A stretch of 64,000 nucleotides of DNA from Prorocentrum cordatum. Lineage: Eukaryota; Sar; Dinophyceae; Prorocentrales; Prorocentraceae. The translations under genes and the position numbers were made by a program. Shown piece after piece: positions 1-9,794 of this stretch; position 1 is the first letter of the stretch, and every line of letters starts with the position of its first letter. Below the pieces are notes generated by a model. The model saw nothing but the letters and a program-made list of their open reading frames with translations, made no database searches and was not told the DNA's origin. The DNA lies in contig CAUYUJ010014617.1 of NCBI GenBank assembly GCA_963575745.1, positions 114,501 through 178,500 on the forward strand. The letters are read 5' to 3'.

Positions 1-75
1 TCCGGCGTCGTCGTCGTCGTCGTCGTGTCGTCGTCGTCGCGTCGTCGTCGTCGTCGTCGTCGTCGCGTCGTCGTT
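1..75. repeat. TCG trinucleotide microsatellite
   Basis: Imperfect run of TCG/GTC units that begins at or before the window edge. Confidence 0.9.
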
Positions 76-694
76 CGGTCGGGCGGGAGATCGCGATATT
101 GGGGTCATCCGCCCACGGGGGAGACCGCTGTAGACGGCCCTTGGCAACAGAAACTGCGAACACTCAGCTAAACCCCACCTTGGGATGCCCAAACTCTACG
201 AAGCCCCCGTCCTCTGCGGGAGAAGCTGCAGTCGGACGCCTAGGCCAAAACAACATCCCTCAAGAACACGAGACCCCTCGTCGGCCAAGATACACAAAAC
301 ATGCGACGGCACCCTACCCCGAAAGCATAGGAGCATCCAACAATCACGAAAAACATTCGGACACTCTCCCCGAACCGACCTCGATGTTCTATTTCGGTCC
401 GACGGTACTCCAGACCACTCTCGGGGTGCGTCTCTGACGAAGGTCTCGAGGCGAATCCCAACGTTGCGACGACAACCCCCCCAGCAGGCCCTACAAAGCG
501 AAAACACTGGATGGATTTCAGCATCCGTCTGCCTCTGTACGGCAAGTTAGTGTCGTGACGACCCTGGGGTTGGTTTGTGACACCGAGGGGATCGTTCAAT
601 CTTGAACGATCGACCGTTTCCGAAACGGCACATCGTTCAACATCGATCGATTCTGGGTCGCCGCTGAAGACAGGACGCGATTTCTACTGTATGA
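76..694. other. no gene seen; small hairpin at 590-611
   Basis: No frame here has convincing codon structure. Positions 590-611 form a short hairpin (GATCGTTCAA, two-base loop, then its complement). Confidence 0.5.
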
Positions 695-822
695 GCATTA
701 ACTTTCGGAGGTCTGCGCATGCACCTCGGATCGGCGCTGCATCCTCCTGCCCTGGCGCGCGGAGCGCGCCAGGAGCGGCGCCGGAGGCGCCTCCAGGGGT
801 GTCCAGCGTCCGCGCGGACATC
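695..822. mobile_element. HP1 hairpin element, copy 1
   Basis: Member of the commonest short family in this window. HP1 has outer arms close to CTTTCGGAGGTCCGCGCGGA, then a GGATCGGCGCTGG box. At the centre are two palindromes, GGCGCGCGGAGCGCGCC and GGCGCCGGAGGCGCC, and the arms then return in reverse complement. This copy is diverged in the left arm. No coding capacity; looks like a MITE. Confidence 0.75.
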
Positions 823-1075
823 CGAAGACCTGCTGACTTCTTCGCAGTGCGAAGCCCGCGCGAAGAAAAACGAACACGAGGGCGGGGCATCGGCACCAGC
901 TCAGAAGACGCTCCCAGGAGCCCTTCTGCAAAACCACCTGGGTGGCCCGAGTGGCTCCTCCACTGGCCCCCAGTTGCCTCCGGCGGCCCCCCGCGAGCCT
1001 CCAGCGGCCGCAAGTGGGGCCCCCGGCGGCCTCCAGTAGCCTTCAGCGGTTGCCACTGGCAGCCTCTTGCCCCCA

Positions 1076-1255
1076 CACGTCGGTCGGAAGAAGTAGGTAG
1101 AAACATGAAGTAGGAAGACGGAGAAAGTGGATTGGGTCCAGGCCCCCCCAGGGAATAACAAAACACAGCAAAAGCGTGTCGATCCTTGAAGTAGGAAGGC
1201 GCTCGAAGTAGATTGGGATCTGGGAATCCAAAAATATCTACTTTCAACGACTGGC
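1076..1255 (+). repeat. R7 dispersed repeat, copy 1
   Basis: Contains GTCGGAAGAAGTAGGTAGAA and, further on, a GATCCTTGAAGTAGGAAG box and an ATATCTACTTTCAACGAC end. The same blocks recur at 11,225-11,610, inverted at 20,040-20,232, and in part at 27,955 and 29,583. Function unknown. Confidence 0.7.
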
Positions 1256-1312
1256 GTGTAGTGGCGCCAGCATACCGCTGCAGACCTCTGGAGGCGCAGG
1301 AAAGGCTCCCGG

Positions 1313-1490
1313 GGAGGCGTCCCAAATGGGGCCCGAGTACATGGGGTCGAAGGATCGCGCCGCACCGCCGATGCATATGCGTCGTTGGTGTGAGCAACGT
1401 CGGCCTCCGCATCGAGCCGCATCGCCGACTTATAGGCGATGCGTCGCGATCCGCTGACCCGATCTACTCGGGCCCCATCTGGGAGGCCTA
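1313..1490. mobile_element. HP3 hairpin element, copy 1
   Basis: Terminal inverted repeats around CCCAAATGGGGCCCGAGTA on the left and its near-complement ending TCTGGGAGGCC on the right. The interior is rich in GCCGATGCAT/ATGCGTCG palindromes. The whole unit can fold into one long hairpin. Related copies lie at 3,040-3,208 and 23,314-23,525. Confidence 0.75.
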
Positions 1491-1675
1491 GGGCCGAGGC
1501 TCGTCTTCTGAACAACGGTGTAAGCGATCTATAGACTGGTCGTCGACGGAATCAAGCAAAATGTCTATATGGGACGGCCCTCGAATGAATTCGGAGAACC
1601 GCCGAGCTCGTTGAACTCATCCGTAAATCTTCCTGGACACTGTTCAACAACTACTCTACGAGGGGAACGAACAGT

Positions 1676-1838
1676 GACATAAACATACAAACTCGGAGGT
1701 CCGCGCGGATTTCTCGGATCGGTGCTGGACCCCCCTCCCCGGCGCGGGGAGCGCGCCAGGGGCGGCGCCGGAGGCGCCGCCAGGGGGGACCAAAGCGCGG
1801 ATCCAAGAAATCCGCGCGGAGAACTCAAAGTCTATGTG
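1676..1838. mobile_element. HP1 hairpin element, copy 2
   Basis: One of the cleanest HP1 copies. The left arm reads TCCGCGCGGATTTCTCGGAT and the right arm is its near-perfect reverse complement (ATCCAAGAAATCCGCGCGGA). Both central palindromes are present. Confidence 0.85.
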
Positions 1839-2295
1839 TATTGGTTTTCTTCTTCGATGGACATTGTTCAAAACCTGTTCCTGAAGAATTCCGAAGGATT
1901 CTGAAGGATTCTAAGAATTCGGAAGAAGTCTGAAAGCTCTGCAACAATCTACTGCGCGCATGCACGCGCCCCGCCGCGCTCCAATCCGCGCCGGAGCCAC
2001 GTTCCAGCCCCACTTGCACGTGGATGCGCAAGGAAACCCAATTCAAAACTCTGTTCTACACACGTATATCTCCCCTCGGTCGGCGACTCCAAAGGGTGTG
2101 GTTTGCAAAGGGTGTGGTTTGCAACCGGCACCCTGGGGAACACCCGGGGGGGCACCCTGGGGGGCGCGCGGGGACCTCCATGGAGTTCTCCCGCGCCCCA
2201 GGGAAGCCCGACGAGGACAGCGCCGTGCCCCCCGGGCCCCAACGGTGCCGATCGCAAACCACACCCCGGGCGTAACCGTACCCTTTGTGGTCGCC
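1839..2295. other. no gene seen; start of a local duplication
   Basis: GC-rich sequence without a convincing gene. The last part (2,228-2,302) recurs at 2,555-2,620. Confidence 0.5.
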
Positions 2296-2302
2296 GACTC
2301 GG

Positions 2303-2463
2303 GTTAGGTCGGGCCTGTCCCCCTACAGGGGGATTTGGACGAAAAATAAAAAATACTCAGAACATATTCAAGAGATGCCCAAACATACTCCAAAATGGTC
2401 CCCAGAACCTATTTCTTGACTACTTTTGAACATCCCCCCTGTAGAGCGACAGGCCCGACTTGA
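2303..2463. mobile_element. TIR2 element, copy 1, with target-site duplication
   Basis: About 160-bp AT-richer element with ~28-bp terminal inverted repeats (left GGTCGGGCCTGTCCCCCTAC; right is its near-complement ending AGGCCCGACTT). The 7-bp sequence GACTCGG flanks it on both sides (2,296-2,302 and 2,464-2,470). A nearby duplicate at 2,614-2,640 continues straight through GACTCGGGTCCTCCACCGCG without the element, so it acts as a paralogous empty site. Non-autonomous DNA transposon. Confidence 0.88.
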
Positions 2464-2468
2464 GACTC

Positions 2469-2670
2469 GGCTCCTCCACCGCGTCCAGCTCCGCGCCTGG
2501 CGGACACCCCGGCGCAACCATACCCCGGGCGCAGCCATACCCCGGGCGTAACCACACACGGTGCCGATCGCAGACCACACCCCGGGCGTAACCGCACAAC
2601 CTTTGTGGCCGCCGACTCGGGTCCTCCACCGCGTCCAGCTCCGCGCCCGGCGGACACCCTCCGCCCTCGG
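2469..2670. repeat. duplicated flank of TIR2 copy 1
   Basis: The block CTCCTCCACCGCGTCCAGCT at 2,471 and again near 2,623, together with CCGGGCGTAACC-type units, shows a local segmental duplication of about 160-330 bp around the TIR2 insertion. Confidence 0.7.
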
Positions 2671-2776
2671 CCGCGGCCGCGCCGGCCGCGCGCGGCGCGC
2701 CGTGCGGGCCCGGCGCCAGGAGCAGCAGCGCCGGCAGCAGGCGCCCGCGCGCCAGGGGCCCGCCGCGGCCGGCCAT
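2624..2776 (-). CDS. possible first exon with a signal-peptide-like start
   Basis: On the minus strand an ATG at 2,776 opens a GC3-rich frame. It begins MAGRGGPLARGRLLPALLLL, basic residues followed by a hydrophobic run as in a secretory signal peptide, and runs to GCPPGAELDAVED near 2,624. The last 40 bp of this frame are duplicated at 2,469-2,510 next to the TIR2 element, where they read GCPPGAELDAVEEP. The gene would continue to the left and nothing further is recognisable. Composition alone could produce such a frame, so this is tentative. Confidence 0.3.
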
Positions 2777-2861
2777 GGCCGCGGAGGCGCGCTGGGCGCC
2801 CGCGCCCCGCCCGGGATCCGACATCGCTCGGACCTGCAGACCCCCTCGAGCCATGACAAGA

Positions 2862-3038
2862 GTCACGGCGGGAGGCGTTTCGTCGCTCTCGGCCTCTGGG
2901 GGCCCCATATAGCCTATAATAGCGGGCCTCGGGGCCGTCAAGGAACGACTCAGGATGGAAGGCCGGTCCTCGGGAATGGGTCCAGACCTCCGGGGGTCGA
3001 CGCAACACAAAATCATGACGTCGGGGGTCTGGGGAGAG
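2862..3038 (-). mobile_element. DR5 dispersed element, inverted copy
   Basis: In reverse complement it carries the DR5 blocks: a CATGATTTT-type end, GTCTGGACCCATTCCCGAGG, CCATCCTGAGTCGTTCC, a GACGG..CCGAGGCC box and the GTGACTCTTGTCATG end. DR5 recurs at 21.3, 21.95, 26.1, 30.7, 34.06 and 46.25 kb. Function unknown. Confidence 0.65.
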
Positions 3039-3039
3039 A

Positions 3040-3208
3040 GGCTTCCCAGATGGGGTCCGCGCAGATTCCTGCAGCATCCATCGCCGATGCAGCGCCAGTG
3101 CAGCGGGAACGTCGGCGCGGAGAAGACCCGTGACGCATCTGCGATGATGCATCGGCGATGCGGCACGATCCTCCGACCCCATCCACTCCGGCCCCGTCTG
3201 GGAGGCCT
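3040..3208. mobile_element. HP3 hairpin element, copy 2
   Basis: Ends CCCAGATGGGGTCCG and CCCCGTCTGGGAGGCC are inverted repeats of each other. The interior has repeated CATCGCCGATGC palindromes. Confidence 0.78.
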
Positions 3209-3540
3209 GGATCGGAGAAGAAGCTGCCGATGCAGCTGAGAGGTGCGAGGTGCGGGGTGCCAGGAGCCAGGTGGTGGAACGTGTCTGGGCATTTAAGCGC
3301 ATCTTGGTGGCCCCTCGTCGGCACGGCGGGATCCGCCGCGGAATCGTGGCCAGAGCGCACCCCCAGAGAGGCCCAGGGAGCGGCGGTGACGGCACCTCTT
3401 TGCTCCCCCGGCCCCGTCCTGGGGCCCCGACGGCTCGCCCCCGCCCCGAGCGCGGCCGCCGGAGGGGCGGGGCCGAGGCCTCCATAGTTGGGCTTCTCGG
3501 CGATGCCGCAGCTCTTTTCTCGCGGCGTCGGATCTCCGGC
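3209..3540. other. no gene seen
   Basis: GC-rich, several open frames in both strands, none with recognisable protein content. Confidence 0.4.
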
Positions 3541-3574
3541 GCCCCCCCCCCGCCCCCCGGGCTGCGCCCGGGGG

Positions 3575-3712
3575 GGGGGAGAAGGAGGGGGAGAAGAGGG
3601 GGGAGGAGGAGAGGAGGAGGAGGAGGAGGAGAGGAGGAGGAGGAGGAGGAGGAGGGGAGGAGAGAGGAGGAGGAGGAGGAGGGAGCAGGAGGAGGAGGAG
3701 GAGGAGGAGACT
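3575..3712. repeat. GGA/GAG microsatellite
   Basis: Imperfect purine tract of GGA units. The long frames across it encode only Glu/Gly/Arg or, antisense, Ser/Pro/Leu runs. Confidence 0.9.
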
Positions 3713-3893
3713 CCGGGCGGCGCCCCCGGGAGCGGGCGGCTCGAAGGCACCAGGCGGGGGAGGCGCGAGGGAAGAGGCGAGCGAGGGCCCCGTCGTCGCT
3801 CCGGCGAGGCGCGCACCGGGGGCGTTGGAAGGGGCCCGCGCAGGAGGGCAGCGGGAAAGCGCGGGACAATGCGAAGGTTTTTTTGTTTTTATT

Positions 3894-3916
3894 GATATAT
3901 ATATATATATATATAC
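3894..3916. repeat. AT dinucleotide run
   Basis: Pure alternating AT tract of about 22 bp in GC-rich surroundings. Confidence 0.9.
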
Positions 3917-3921
3917 GGCGT

Positions 3922-4128
3922 GGAGACATTGGGCGGAAGGGGGGGAGGGGAGGTGTCTGGCTCTGGACCCCTGCTTCGGGCGACCGTTTGCAACCGTCCC
4001 ACGGGGGATGCTCCGCCTGCTCGAGACAGGCGCCCGAAACAGCCAAGATCTATTTCATGGAGGGGGTAGGGAGGGACGCGAGGGCCGGCGCCGATCGGCA
4101 AAACAATTGATAAGAAAACAATCACAGT
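3922..4128 (+). repeat. R10 repeat pair, copy 1
   Basis: Starts GACATTGGGCGGAAGGGGG, includes CAGCCAAGATCTATT, and ends near a GAAAACAATCAC block. The second copy is at 4,686-4,903 in the same orientation, so this is a diverged direct duplication. Confidence 0.75.
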
Positions 4129-4252
4129 GAAACTTCGAGAGGTCCGCGCGGGTGTCTCGGATCGGGGCTAGAGTCGGCGCCAGAGGCGCGGCCAGGAGGT
4201 TCCAGTGCCGCCCCAAGAACTCTGCGCGGACCTCCGGAAATCTAAGCATGCA
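4129..4252. mobile_element. HP1 hairpin element, copy 3
   Basis: Arms GAGGTCCGCGCGGGTGTCTC and the complementary TCTGCGCGGACCTCCGG. The central palindromes are diverged. Confidence 0.7.
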
Positions 4253-4299
4253 AAAACTCGACCTCTGCCTCTGCATCTCCGTGCTCCTCCACATTATCG

Positions 4300-4452
4300 C
4301 CACCCTGTTCCTCATTCTCCTCCTCCTCCTCCTCCTCGGCGTCGTCTTCCGCCTCCTCCTCATGCGGCTCCTCCTCCTCCTCCTTCGACCTCGTCGTGGT
4401 CAACGTCGTCGTCTTCAGGGTCGGCGACACCGGCCGTGAGGCCTTCGCAATC
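4300..4452. repeat. CTC tract ending in the R13 motif
   Basis: CTC/TCC repeats, then GTCGTCGTC, then GGGTCGGCGACACCGGCCGT followed by GAGGCCTTCGCA. This end motif (R13) recurs at 6,054, 12,719 and 51,329, each time downstream of similar low-complexity DNA. Confidence 0.7.
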
Positions 4453-4685
4453 TATGCATGCGAAAGTTGTATTGTTTCTTCGGCCTTCGCTTCTCCGTGT
4501 GAGCAGCGTTACGTTTGAACAAATCCCGGCCCGACCGGCACAGTCCTGGCGCCACGGGTCGACTTTTACCCCCGTAGGCAGGGAGAAGTGCTGTTCCCCC
4601 TTCGGGCTACGCGGGGATGTCCTCACCTGGCGGGGGTGGGCTGGGGTGTGTGAGATAACATGGTGAGCGTTTTCTTATTCGGCGT

Positions 4686-4903
4686 TTCGACATTGGGCGG
4701 AAGGGGGTGGAAAGGGAGGGGTATGGCTCTGGACCTCTGCTTAATGCGGCTGTTTGGAACCGTGCGTCCTCTGGGGGAGACTCCACCTGCTCGAAACAGA
4801 CGCCCCAAACAGCCAAGATCTATTCCATGGGGGGGAGGGGAGGGTGCGACTCGCGAGGACCCGCGCCGATCGTCAAAGCAATGAATACAAAAACTATCAC
4901 ATG
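4686..4903 (+). repeat. R10 repeat pair, copy 2
   Basis: Diverged direct copy of 3,922-4,128, with the same GACATTGGGCGGAAGGGGG start and CAGCCAAGATCTATT block. The sequence on to 5,145 shows nothing recognisable. Confidence 0.75.
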
Positions 4904-5145
4904 ACCGTGGGGATGGGTATCGGTTAGACGATGCTGAAGGAGGCGGGGTTGGGGGGGAAGGAGCAGCATGGTTGGTTGCACGCGAGGCTTTGTGCAAGCG
5001 CGCCGCTCGAGTAAAGTAATGACGGGAAAAAGGGGGGAGGAAGGTCGGAAGGAAACATACACAAGGAGGATGAGGAAGGAAGAAGGGCGGAGTAGCGTTC
5101 AGGTGTCGCCACTATCGCTGAGCATTCGTCTCATTCAAATAACTG

Positions 5146-5150
5146 ACACA

Positions 5151-5193
<43 letters not shown>

Positions 5194-5382
5194 CCCCCCC
5201 CCACCCACCCACACCCACCCACCCACCCACCCACACAAACACACACACACTTCTTTCGTTGGCGGCTAGACAGAGGGACTGCGCTGGCGGATAATTAGAG
5301 CGTCAGTATCATACGTAACGCGAGTTAAGCCACGAAACAGACACACACACACACACACACACACGCAGACACACACACACAC

Positions 5383-5426
<44 letters not shown>

Positions 5427-5440
5427 GCGCGCGCAAAATC
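5146..5440. repeat. CACG and CA microsatellites
   Basis: CACG tetranucleotides (5,150-5,192), a CCACC tract, a 70-bp unique gap, then CA dinucleotides with CG interruptions to 5,436. Confidence 0.92.
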
Positions 5441-5803
5441 CGCTGACCTAGTCGGCCTGTGCGAAGGGCTGTTTCGTCTGACTCGTCGTCGTCGCCGTCT
5501 CGTTCCCCCCCCTTTCCCTGGGCCCTCCTCCTTAAGGCGCGCCAGCCAAAGCGGAACAGCCTAAACTAAATTGAGCAACGTCGCAATTTCGTAGAAAAGA
5601 AGCCCCTTCCCTTGATCCCTTCCCCGCCGAAGGGGGGTCCCCGGGAGAGGGGGTCCAGGGGGTTGTCCTGGGGGGTGGTCCTGGGGGGTGGTCCTGCATG
5701 GGTCAGAATGCCCACCCGCCCTGGGGCCCTCCAGCGCGAGTCGAAGAGATGCCCTCTCCACAGGGTCCCTTCCCCGCCGAGGGGGGGGAGGGTCCCCAGG
5801 AGT
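5441..5803. other. no gene seen; shares a block with 50.2 kb
   Basis: Contains AAATTGAGCAACGTCG followed by a TTGATCCCTTCCCCGCCG block that recurs near 50,235-50,295. The CCTTCCCCGCCGA..GGGTCCCC block is also repeated locally at about 5,618 and 5,768. Confidence 0.5.
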
Positions 5804-5810
5804 GGTAGGG

Positions 5811-5970
5811 TTGTGTCGGGCATGTCTCCCTACAGGCGGATTTTGGATGAAAATTTGAAAATACTCTAAACAGTACTCCAAGATGCAAAAAATACTCAAA
5901 AGATCGTCCCGGACTATTTGTTGTACTATTTTCGAATATTCCTCCTGAAGAGGGACAGGCCCGACTTCAG
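5811..5970. mobile_element. TIR2 element, copy 2, with target-site duplication
   Basis: Terminal inverted repeats TGTCGGGCATGTCTCCCTAC and the near-complement ending AGGCCCGACTTCAG. The AT-richer centre has repeated AATACTC words. It is flanked by the 7-bp direct repeat GGTAGGG (5,804-5,810 and 5,971-5,977). Confidence 0.88.
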
Positions 5971-6053
5971 GGTAGGGCTGGGGGGGCCCAGGAGGGGGTC
6001 CCAGCCGATCCCTGCCTTCCCGAATGCCTCTTCCATCATGGGGGTCCTCGTCC

Positions 6054-6090
6054 AGGGTGTGTGGCACCGGCCGTGAGGCCTTAGCACTAC
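6054..6090 (+). repeat. R13 motif
   Basis: GGCACCGGCCGTGAGGCCTT, a diverged copy of the motif at 4,418, 12,719 and 51,329. Confidence 0.6.
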
Positions 6091-6214
6091 CGCAAACAGA
6101 TGAGACACATCGCTATTTGGCGACCTTTTGCGAGGTGGGGCTGCCATCACAAGCACCCACTTGGTCAACCTAGCACAGGCCTTATACCGTCGTTCCCTGG
6201 CTGTCGGAGCGAGG

Positions 6215-6310
6215 GGAAGGAGGAGGAGGAGGAGGTGGAGGAGGAGGAGGAGGAGGGGAAGGAGGAGGGGGGAGCAGAACGAAGAAGCCAGAACAGAAGG
6301 GGAGGGGGCG
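6215..6310. repeat. GGA/GAG microsatellite
   Basis: Imperfect GGA units. The region from 6,310 to 6,785 shows no gene. Confidence 0.85.
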
Positions 6311-6784
6311 AGACGAGGGCGGTCGTCTTCAGAGCACGGCGGACGGAGCTCAGGAACCACTTCGTTTCCCGTGCGAAATTCGTGAGCGGAATGTGTATGA
6401 GGACGGAACTCCTCGGCACCGCCTACACCCCGGCCCGCCCTCCGGCCGCCTGAGGCCCCGCCCGCCTGTGCTCTGTCTCCCCAATTAGAGCTTTGCGTAG
6501 CTCGCCTAGCTTTTAACCGGAAGAGGCTCGCTCTCGACCCGCAGACTAAAAAGTGTATGAGGACGGAAAGGGCGACGACGACGACGAACCAGAGCGACGA
6601 GCACGAAGAAAGACAACGAGAACGACGAGACGAGGGGGAGGACGATGATGAGGAGGATCGGCACGTGGCAGCGGCAGCTAGGATAAGGTCCATAGGGGAG
6701 CAGTCGGGGCAGTGGGAACAAGCAGTGCCAACCCATTTCCTCGCCCTGAGCAACCTCCCGTAAACCCTGATCCACCAGAAGAGT

Positions 6785-6948
6785 GAATGGGGCCCTGGGA
6801 CACACAAATAAATAGACACAAACAACAGGATTCCCCATATTTTCCCATATGTTCTGAGTTTGCGTCTTCCCCCCCACTTCCCATATTTTCCCATCTGTTC
6901 TGGGGAATCGACGATGAATTGAGTCTGTGTGTTTTTTCCCTCCTGAAA
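6785..6948 (+). repeat. R11 repeat pair, copy 1
   Basis: AT-rich block with GGATTCCCCATATTTTCCC, GGGGAATCGACGATGAATTG and a TCCCTCCTGA end. A diverged direct copy lies at 12,768-12,898. Confidence 0.75.
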
Positions 6949-7044
6949 GAGGTCCCCGCCCCTTTGTCCGAGAGCGGAAGCGCGCCCGCGAGGAGGTAGG
7001 GAAGTAGGGAGGAGGGAGGGGAGGCGGCGGCGCGCCCGCGAGAC

Positions 7045-7215
7045 AACGAAAACGACGAGAAGAAGTGGAGGAGGAGGTAGATGAGGAGGAGGAGGTGGAG
7101 GAGGAGGAGGAGGAGGAGGAGCAGGAGGAGGAAAGGGAGGCGAAGGAGGAGGAGGAGCAGGAGGAAGGAGGAGGAGGAGGAGGAGGAGGAAAAGGAGGAG
7201 GAGGAGGAGGGAGGA
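7045..7215. repeat. GAG/GGA microsatellite
   Basis: Purine tract on the plus strand. Predicted frames are poly-Glu/Arg or antisense poly-Ser. Confidence 0.9.
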
Positions 7216-7429
7216 GAAGCCGAACACGACTGCGTTCTGCCAGCCGCCGACCGGACGCGCGCCTGGGCGCGCCGGGGCGAGCCGCGTTCGGCCGCCAGGG
7301 GGCAAGGGGGGGGGCCAGCGCGGCACGCCCCGGGGGAGGGGGGACGTCGCGCTGCGGGGGGGCGGCCAACAAAATGGCCCGGGCTGCCCTGTGGGGAAGA
7401 GTGCCGAGGGCGTGTCTTGATGGGCCTGC

Positions 7430-7622
7430 TTTCCACCACCACCACCACAGGTTGGAGGGGGGAGGGAGGTGGAGGAGGAGGATGAGGAGGACGAAGAGGA
7501 GAGGAAAAAGAGGAGGAGGAGGAGGAGGAGGTTCCCTTCTCCCTCCAACTTATGGTGGTGGTGGTGGTGGAAGACGGTTCCCTTCTCCCTCCAACTTGTG
7601 GTGGTGGTGGTGGTGGAAGACA
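7430..7622. repeat. ACC/GGT tracts with a tandem duplication
   Basis: CCACC run, GGA-rich middle, then two tandem copies of a ~65-bp unit (TTCCCTTCTCCCTCCAACTT followed by a TGG run) at 7,532-7,620. Confidence 0.85.
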
Positions 7623-8320
7623 GGCCCATCAGATTTTGGCGTTTGGGCATCAACGTTTCCTATACGCTTGGGGCGCCGTTTCTGTTGCGGCCTCGGGTCT
7701 GGGATCGGCCCCGTCGCGGGCCTGCCAGTGCTCTTTCCATTGCCACTGCGCTTCGACTACGTTTGCTTGAATATCCCCTATGCGGCCTGCCTGACGCCCA
7801 CTAGCTGGGGTGCCGGTTTCGACTCGACCAACACGTACGTGTTGGTCGAGTCGAAAGCGAAGCACTGGAAACGGAGGCAAAACGCCCCATAGTTAAGGAC
7901 GGGCCCCGACGGAAGTCCGTCGCGCAGAGCACAACAACGGCCGCGCAGGTGCCGCGCGAGGTCGCGTCAGCCTGTGCGCGTCTCGACGCACGGCACGGAG
8001 AGGCGGAGGAGTATGAATGTGAAGAGGGGGAGCGGGGAGGAGACGGCAGAGGAGCAGACGTGACGCAGGGGGGAAATGCGAAGAGGAAGGGAAGAGGAGC
8101 AGCGAGGATGATGGAGAGGAGGGGCGGCATGAACAAGAAGAGGGTGAGGAGATCCAAGATCAGGCACGGGAGGCCCGCAAACGCTCTAGCCTGCTGGAGG
8201 ATGCCAGGGGTAAGCAGCCATGAAATTCAGTGACAAATGGATGGGAAGATGGAGTGCCCTGCGTATGTGTAATCGGAGGGTGGGGGTAAGATCGCAGTGG
8301 AACGGAGAGCCACCCACGAG
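7623..8320. other. no assignable gene; contains a perfect 40-bp palindrome
   Basis: Several open frames but none recognisable. At 7,817-7,856 the DNA is a perfect palindrome with no loop: left half TTTCGACTCGACCAACACGT, right half its exact reverse complement. Confidence 0.6.
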
Positions 8321-8324
8321 GAAA

Positions 8325-9010
8325 TCGGTTTCGGTTTCGTGTTCGTGTCGTGCATGCGAGGCGAAGCTGCGTGGTCGCGCGAGAGGAATGGCCCCACGGT
8401 CGCTAGGGCGATTCGGACGCAATGGACCGCCCCTCCGCCCCAGGTGGGCGCGCGGTGGCCCCAGGTGTCCCGTCGTGGTGTCCTGTGGTGTCCCGTTGGT
8501 GTCCCGTCGGTGTTCCGTCGGCAGTGGGCGGGCCGTAGCCGGGCGTGTCCCGCCTTGGTGCCGATAGTGGGATCGATAGTGAGATCGATAGTGAGATCGC
8601 TAGAAGGTGATGGAGATTGAGATCAAAATAGTGATCGACAGTGAGGTCGATTCGAGGATTGGTTGTGAGATCGATCGTGAACTCAATAGAGAGATCGATA
8701 AAGGAATTGTAGGTGAGATCGATAGCGAGATCGATAGTGAGATCGATAGCGATATCCATAGTGATATCAAAAGTGATATCGATAGTGGGATCGGGTTTGA
8801 TCGATCGAGTGTGATCGATCCTGTGGGATCGATGATCGGATCGATAGTGAGGTAATCGTCATCACGCGTCGTCGCTAACTCGAGGCCGCGTCACCAGCAT
8901 CGTCATCATCGCACCCATCGCATTTGCCAGCATTTCGTTTCCCCCCCCACACCCCCCAAACCTCCATATTACCCGCACGAAGGGTGGTCGTATAGGTAAA
9001 CGTTGCGATC
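8325..9010 (+). repeat. R9 long dispersed repeat, forward copy
   Basis: About 690 bp: a CGTGTTCGTGTCGTGCATGC start, a GGTGTCCCGT-rich part, a degenerate GATCGATAGTGA minisatellite (8,565-8,850), then ATCGTCATCACGCGTCGTCG and a GGTCGTATAGGT end. All these blocks recur in reverse order and complement at 36,300-37,010, 28 kb away. Confidence 0.82.
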
Positions 9011-9089
9011 GCATGACGCACGGGGAGATCTAGACTTTACTGAATATCACCCATCATGTGCACGTGTGGTCTGCCATGTACCTCGAAAA

Positions 9090-9480
9090 CCTCAACGTCT
9101 TCCCCACGATGGACCCAGGCCTGACCCTCGAACCTCGGAATCCCCCCTTCAGTCTCCTCCCTCCTCCCGGCGAACCTCGAAGCCCCCTCCAGCTTCTCGC
9201 CGAGGCCCTCGAGATCCTCCCCTCTTCTCCTCGAAACTCTCGGAGTCCTCCCATCCTTCCGCCCCCTTCCCCATCGAGCCTCAAAGCCCCCCCCACCTTC
9301 CCACCGAAGTCCTCGAACTCCTCCTGTCCTCCTTATAGTTTTTCTTCTTCTTATCATTATTTTCCTCCTCCTCCTCCTCCTCCCATTGTTTTGTGTATTC
9401 TTAGTTATCTTCCGCCTCCTCCTCCTCTTCTCGAGCCTCGAAGCGTACCCCCCCCCCTCGAGCCTCGGAGCCTCGAGTCC
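9090..9480. repeat. degenerate CCTCGAA/CTC repeats
   Basis: Irregular copies of CCTCGAACCTCGAAGCC mixed with CTC runs. The plus frame reads recurring Leu-Glu-Pro-Arg, so it is treated as repeat-derived and not a gene. Confidence 0.6.
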
Positions 9481-9575
9481 CTCTTCGCGAGCCTGGACGG
9501 GCCTGCGGCTGGGCGATGCGCCTCTGCCCGCGAACGCCCGGCTCCGCTCGGCCGCCGCGCCCCCGGGGTGTCCCC

Positions 9576-9724
9576 CTAGCAGAGCGGGCCCTCGCGGAGC
9601 ACGCGGGCGGCGTCGTGCAGGATGCGCGACTCCACCGACCTGAGGAGGGGGTGGCAAAACGCAGCCGTCTTCCTCCTCCCCCTCCTCCTCCTTCGAGAGC
9701 TGACGGAGGCCCCGCCAGAGGAGC
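9576..9724 (-). CDS. possible last exon of the SET-domain gene
   Basis: On the minus strand a pyrimidine-poor GTCCCCAG acceptor at 9,725 opens a frame whose end reads LLRSVESRILHDAARVLREG before a TAG at 9,576-9,578. A nearer acceptor (CCTCCTCAG at about 9,643) would give only this last part. The E-x-R-I-L-x-x-A pattern resembles the C-terminal helix of RuBisCO-LSMT-like proteins, and it is downstream of and on the same strand as the clear SET exons. Inferred; no continuity of splice phase with a preceding exon could be shown. Confidence 0.3.
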
Positions 9725-9794
9725 CTGGGGACCCGCCAGGTGAGCGGGCTCAGGAGTTGGAGCGAGCTGTGGCACCCCCCTTTGGCTGCCCCAG

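Noticed and set aside
2409-4046. 545-codon minus frame
   Set aside because: Crosses DR5, HP3 and a GGA microsatellite; composition is repeat-driven.
5926-7653. 575-codon minus frame
   Set aside because: Ser/Leu/Pro runs from antisense GGA tracts plus unrelated joins; TIR2 and R11 repeats lie inside it.
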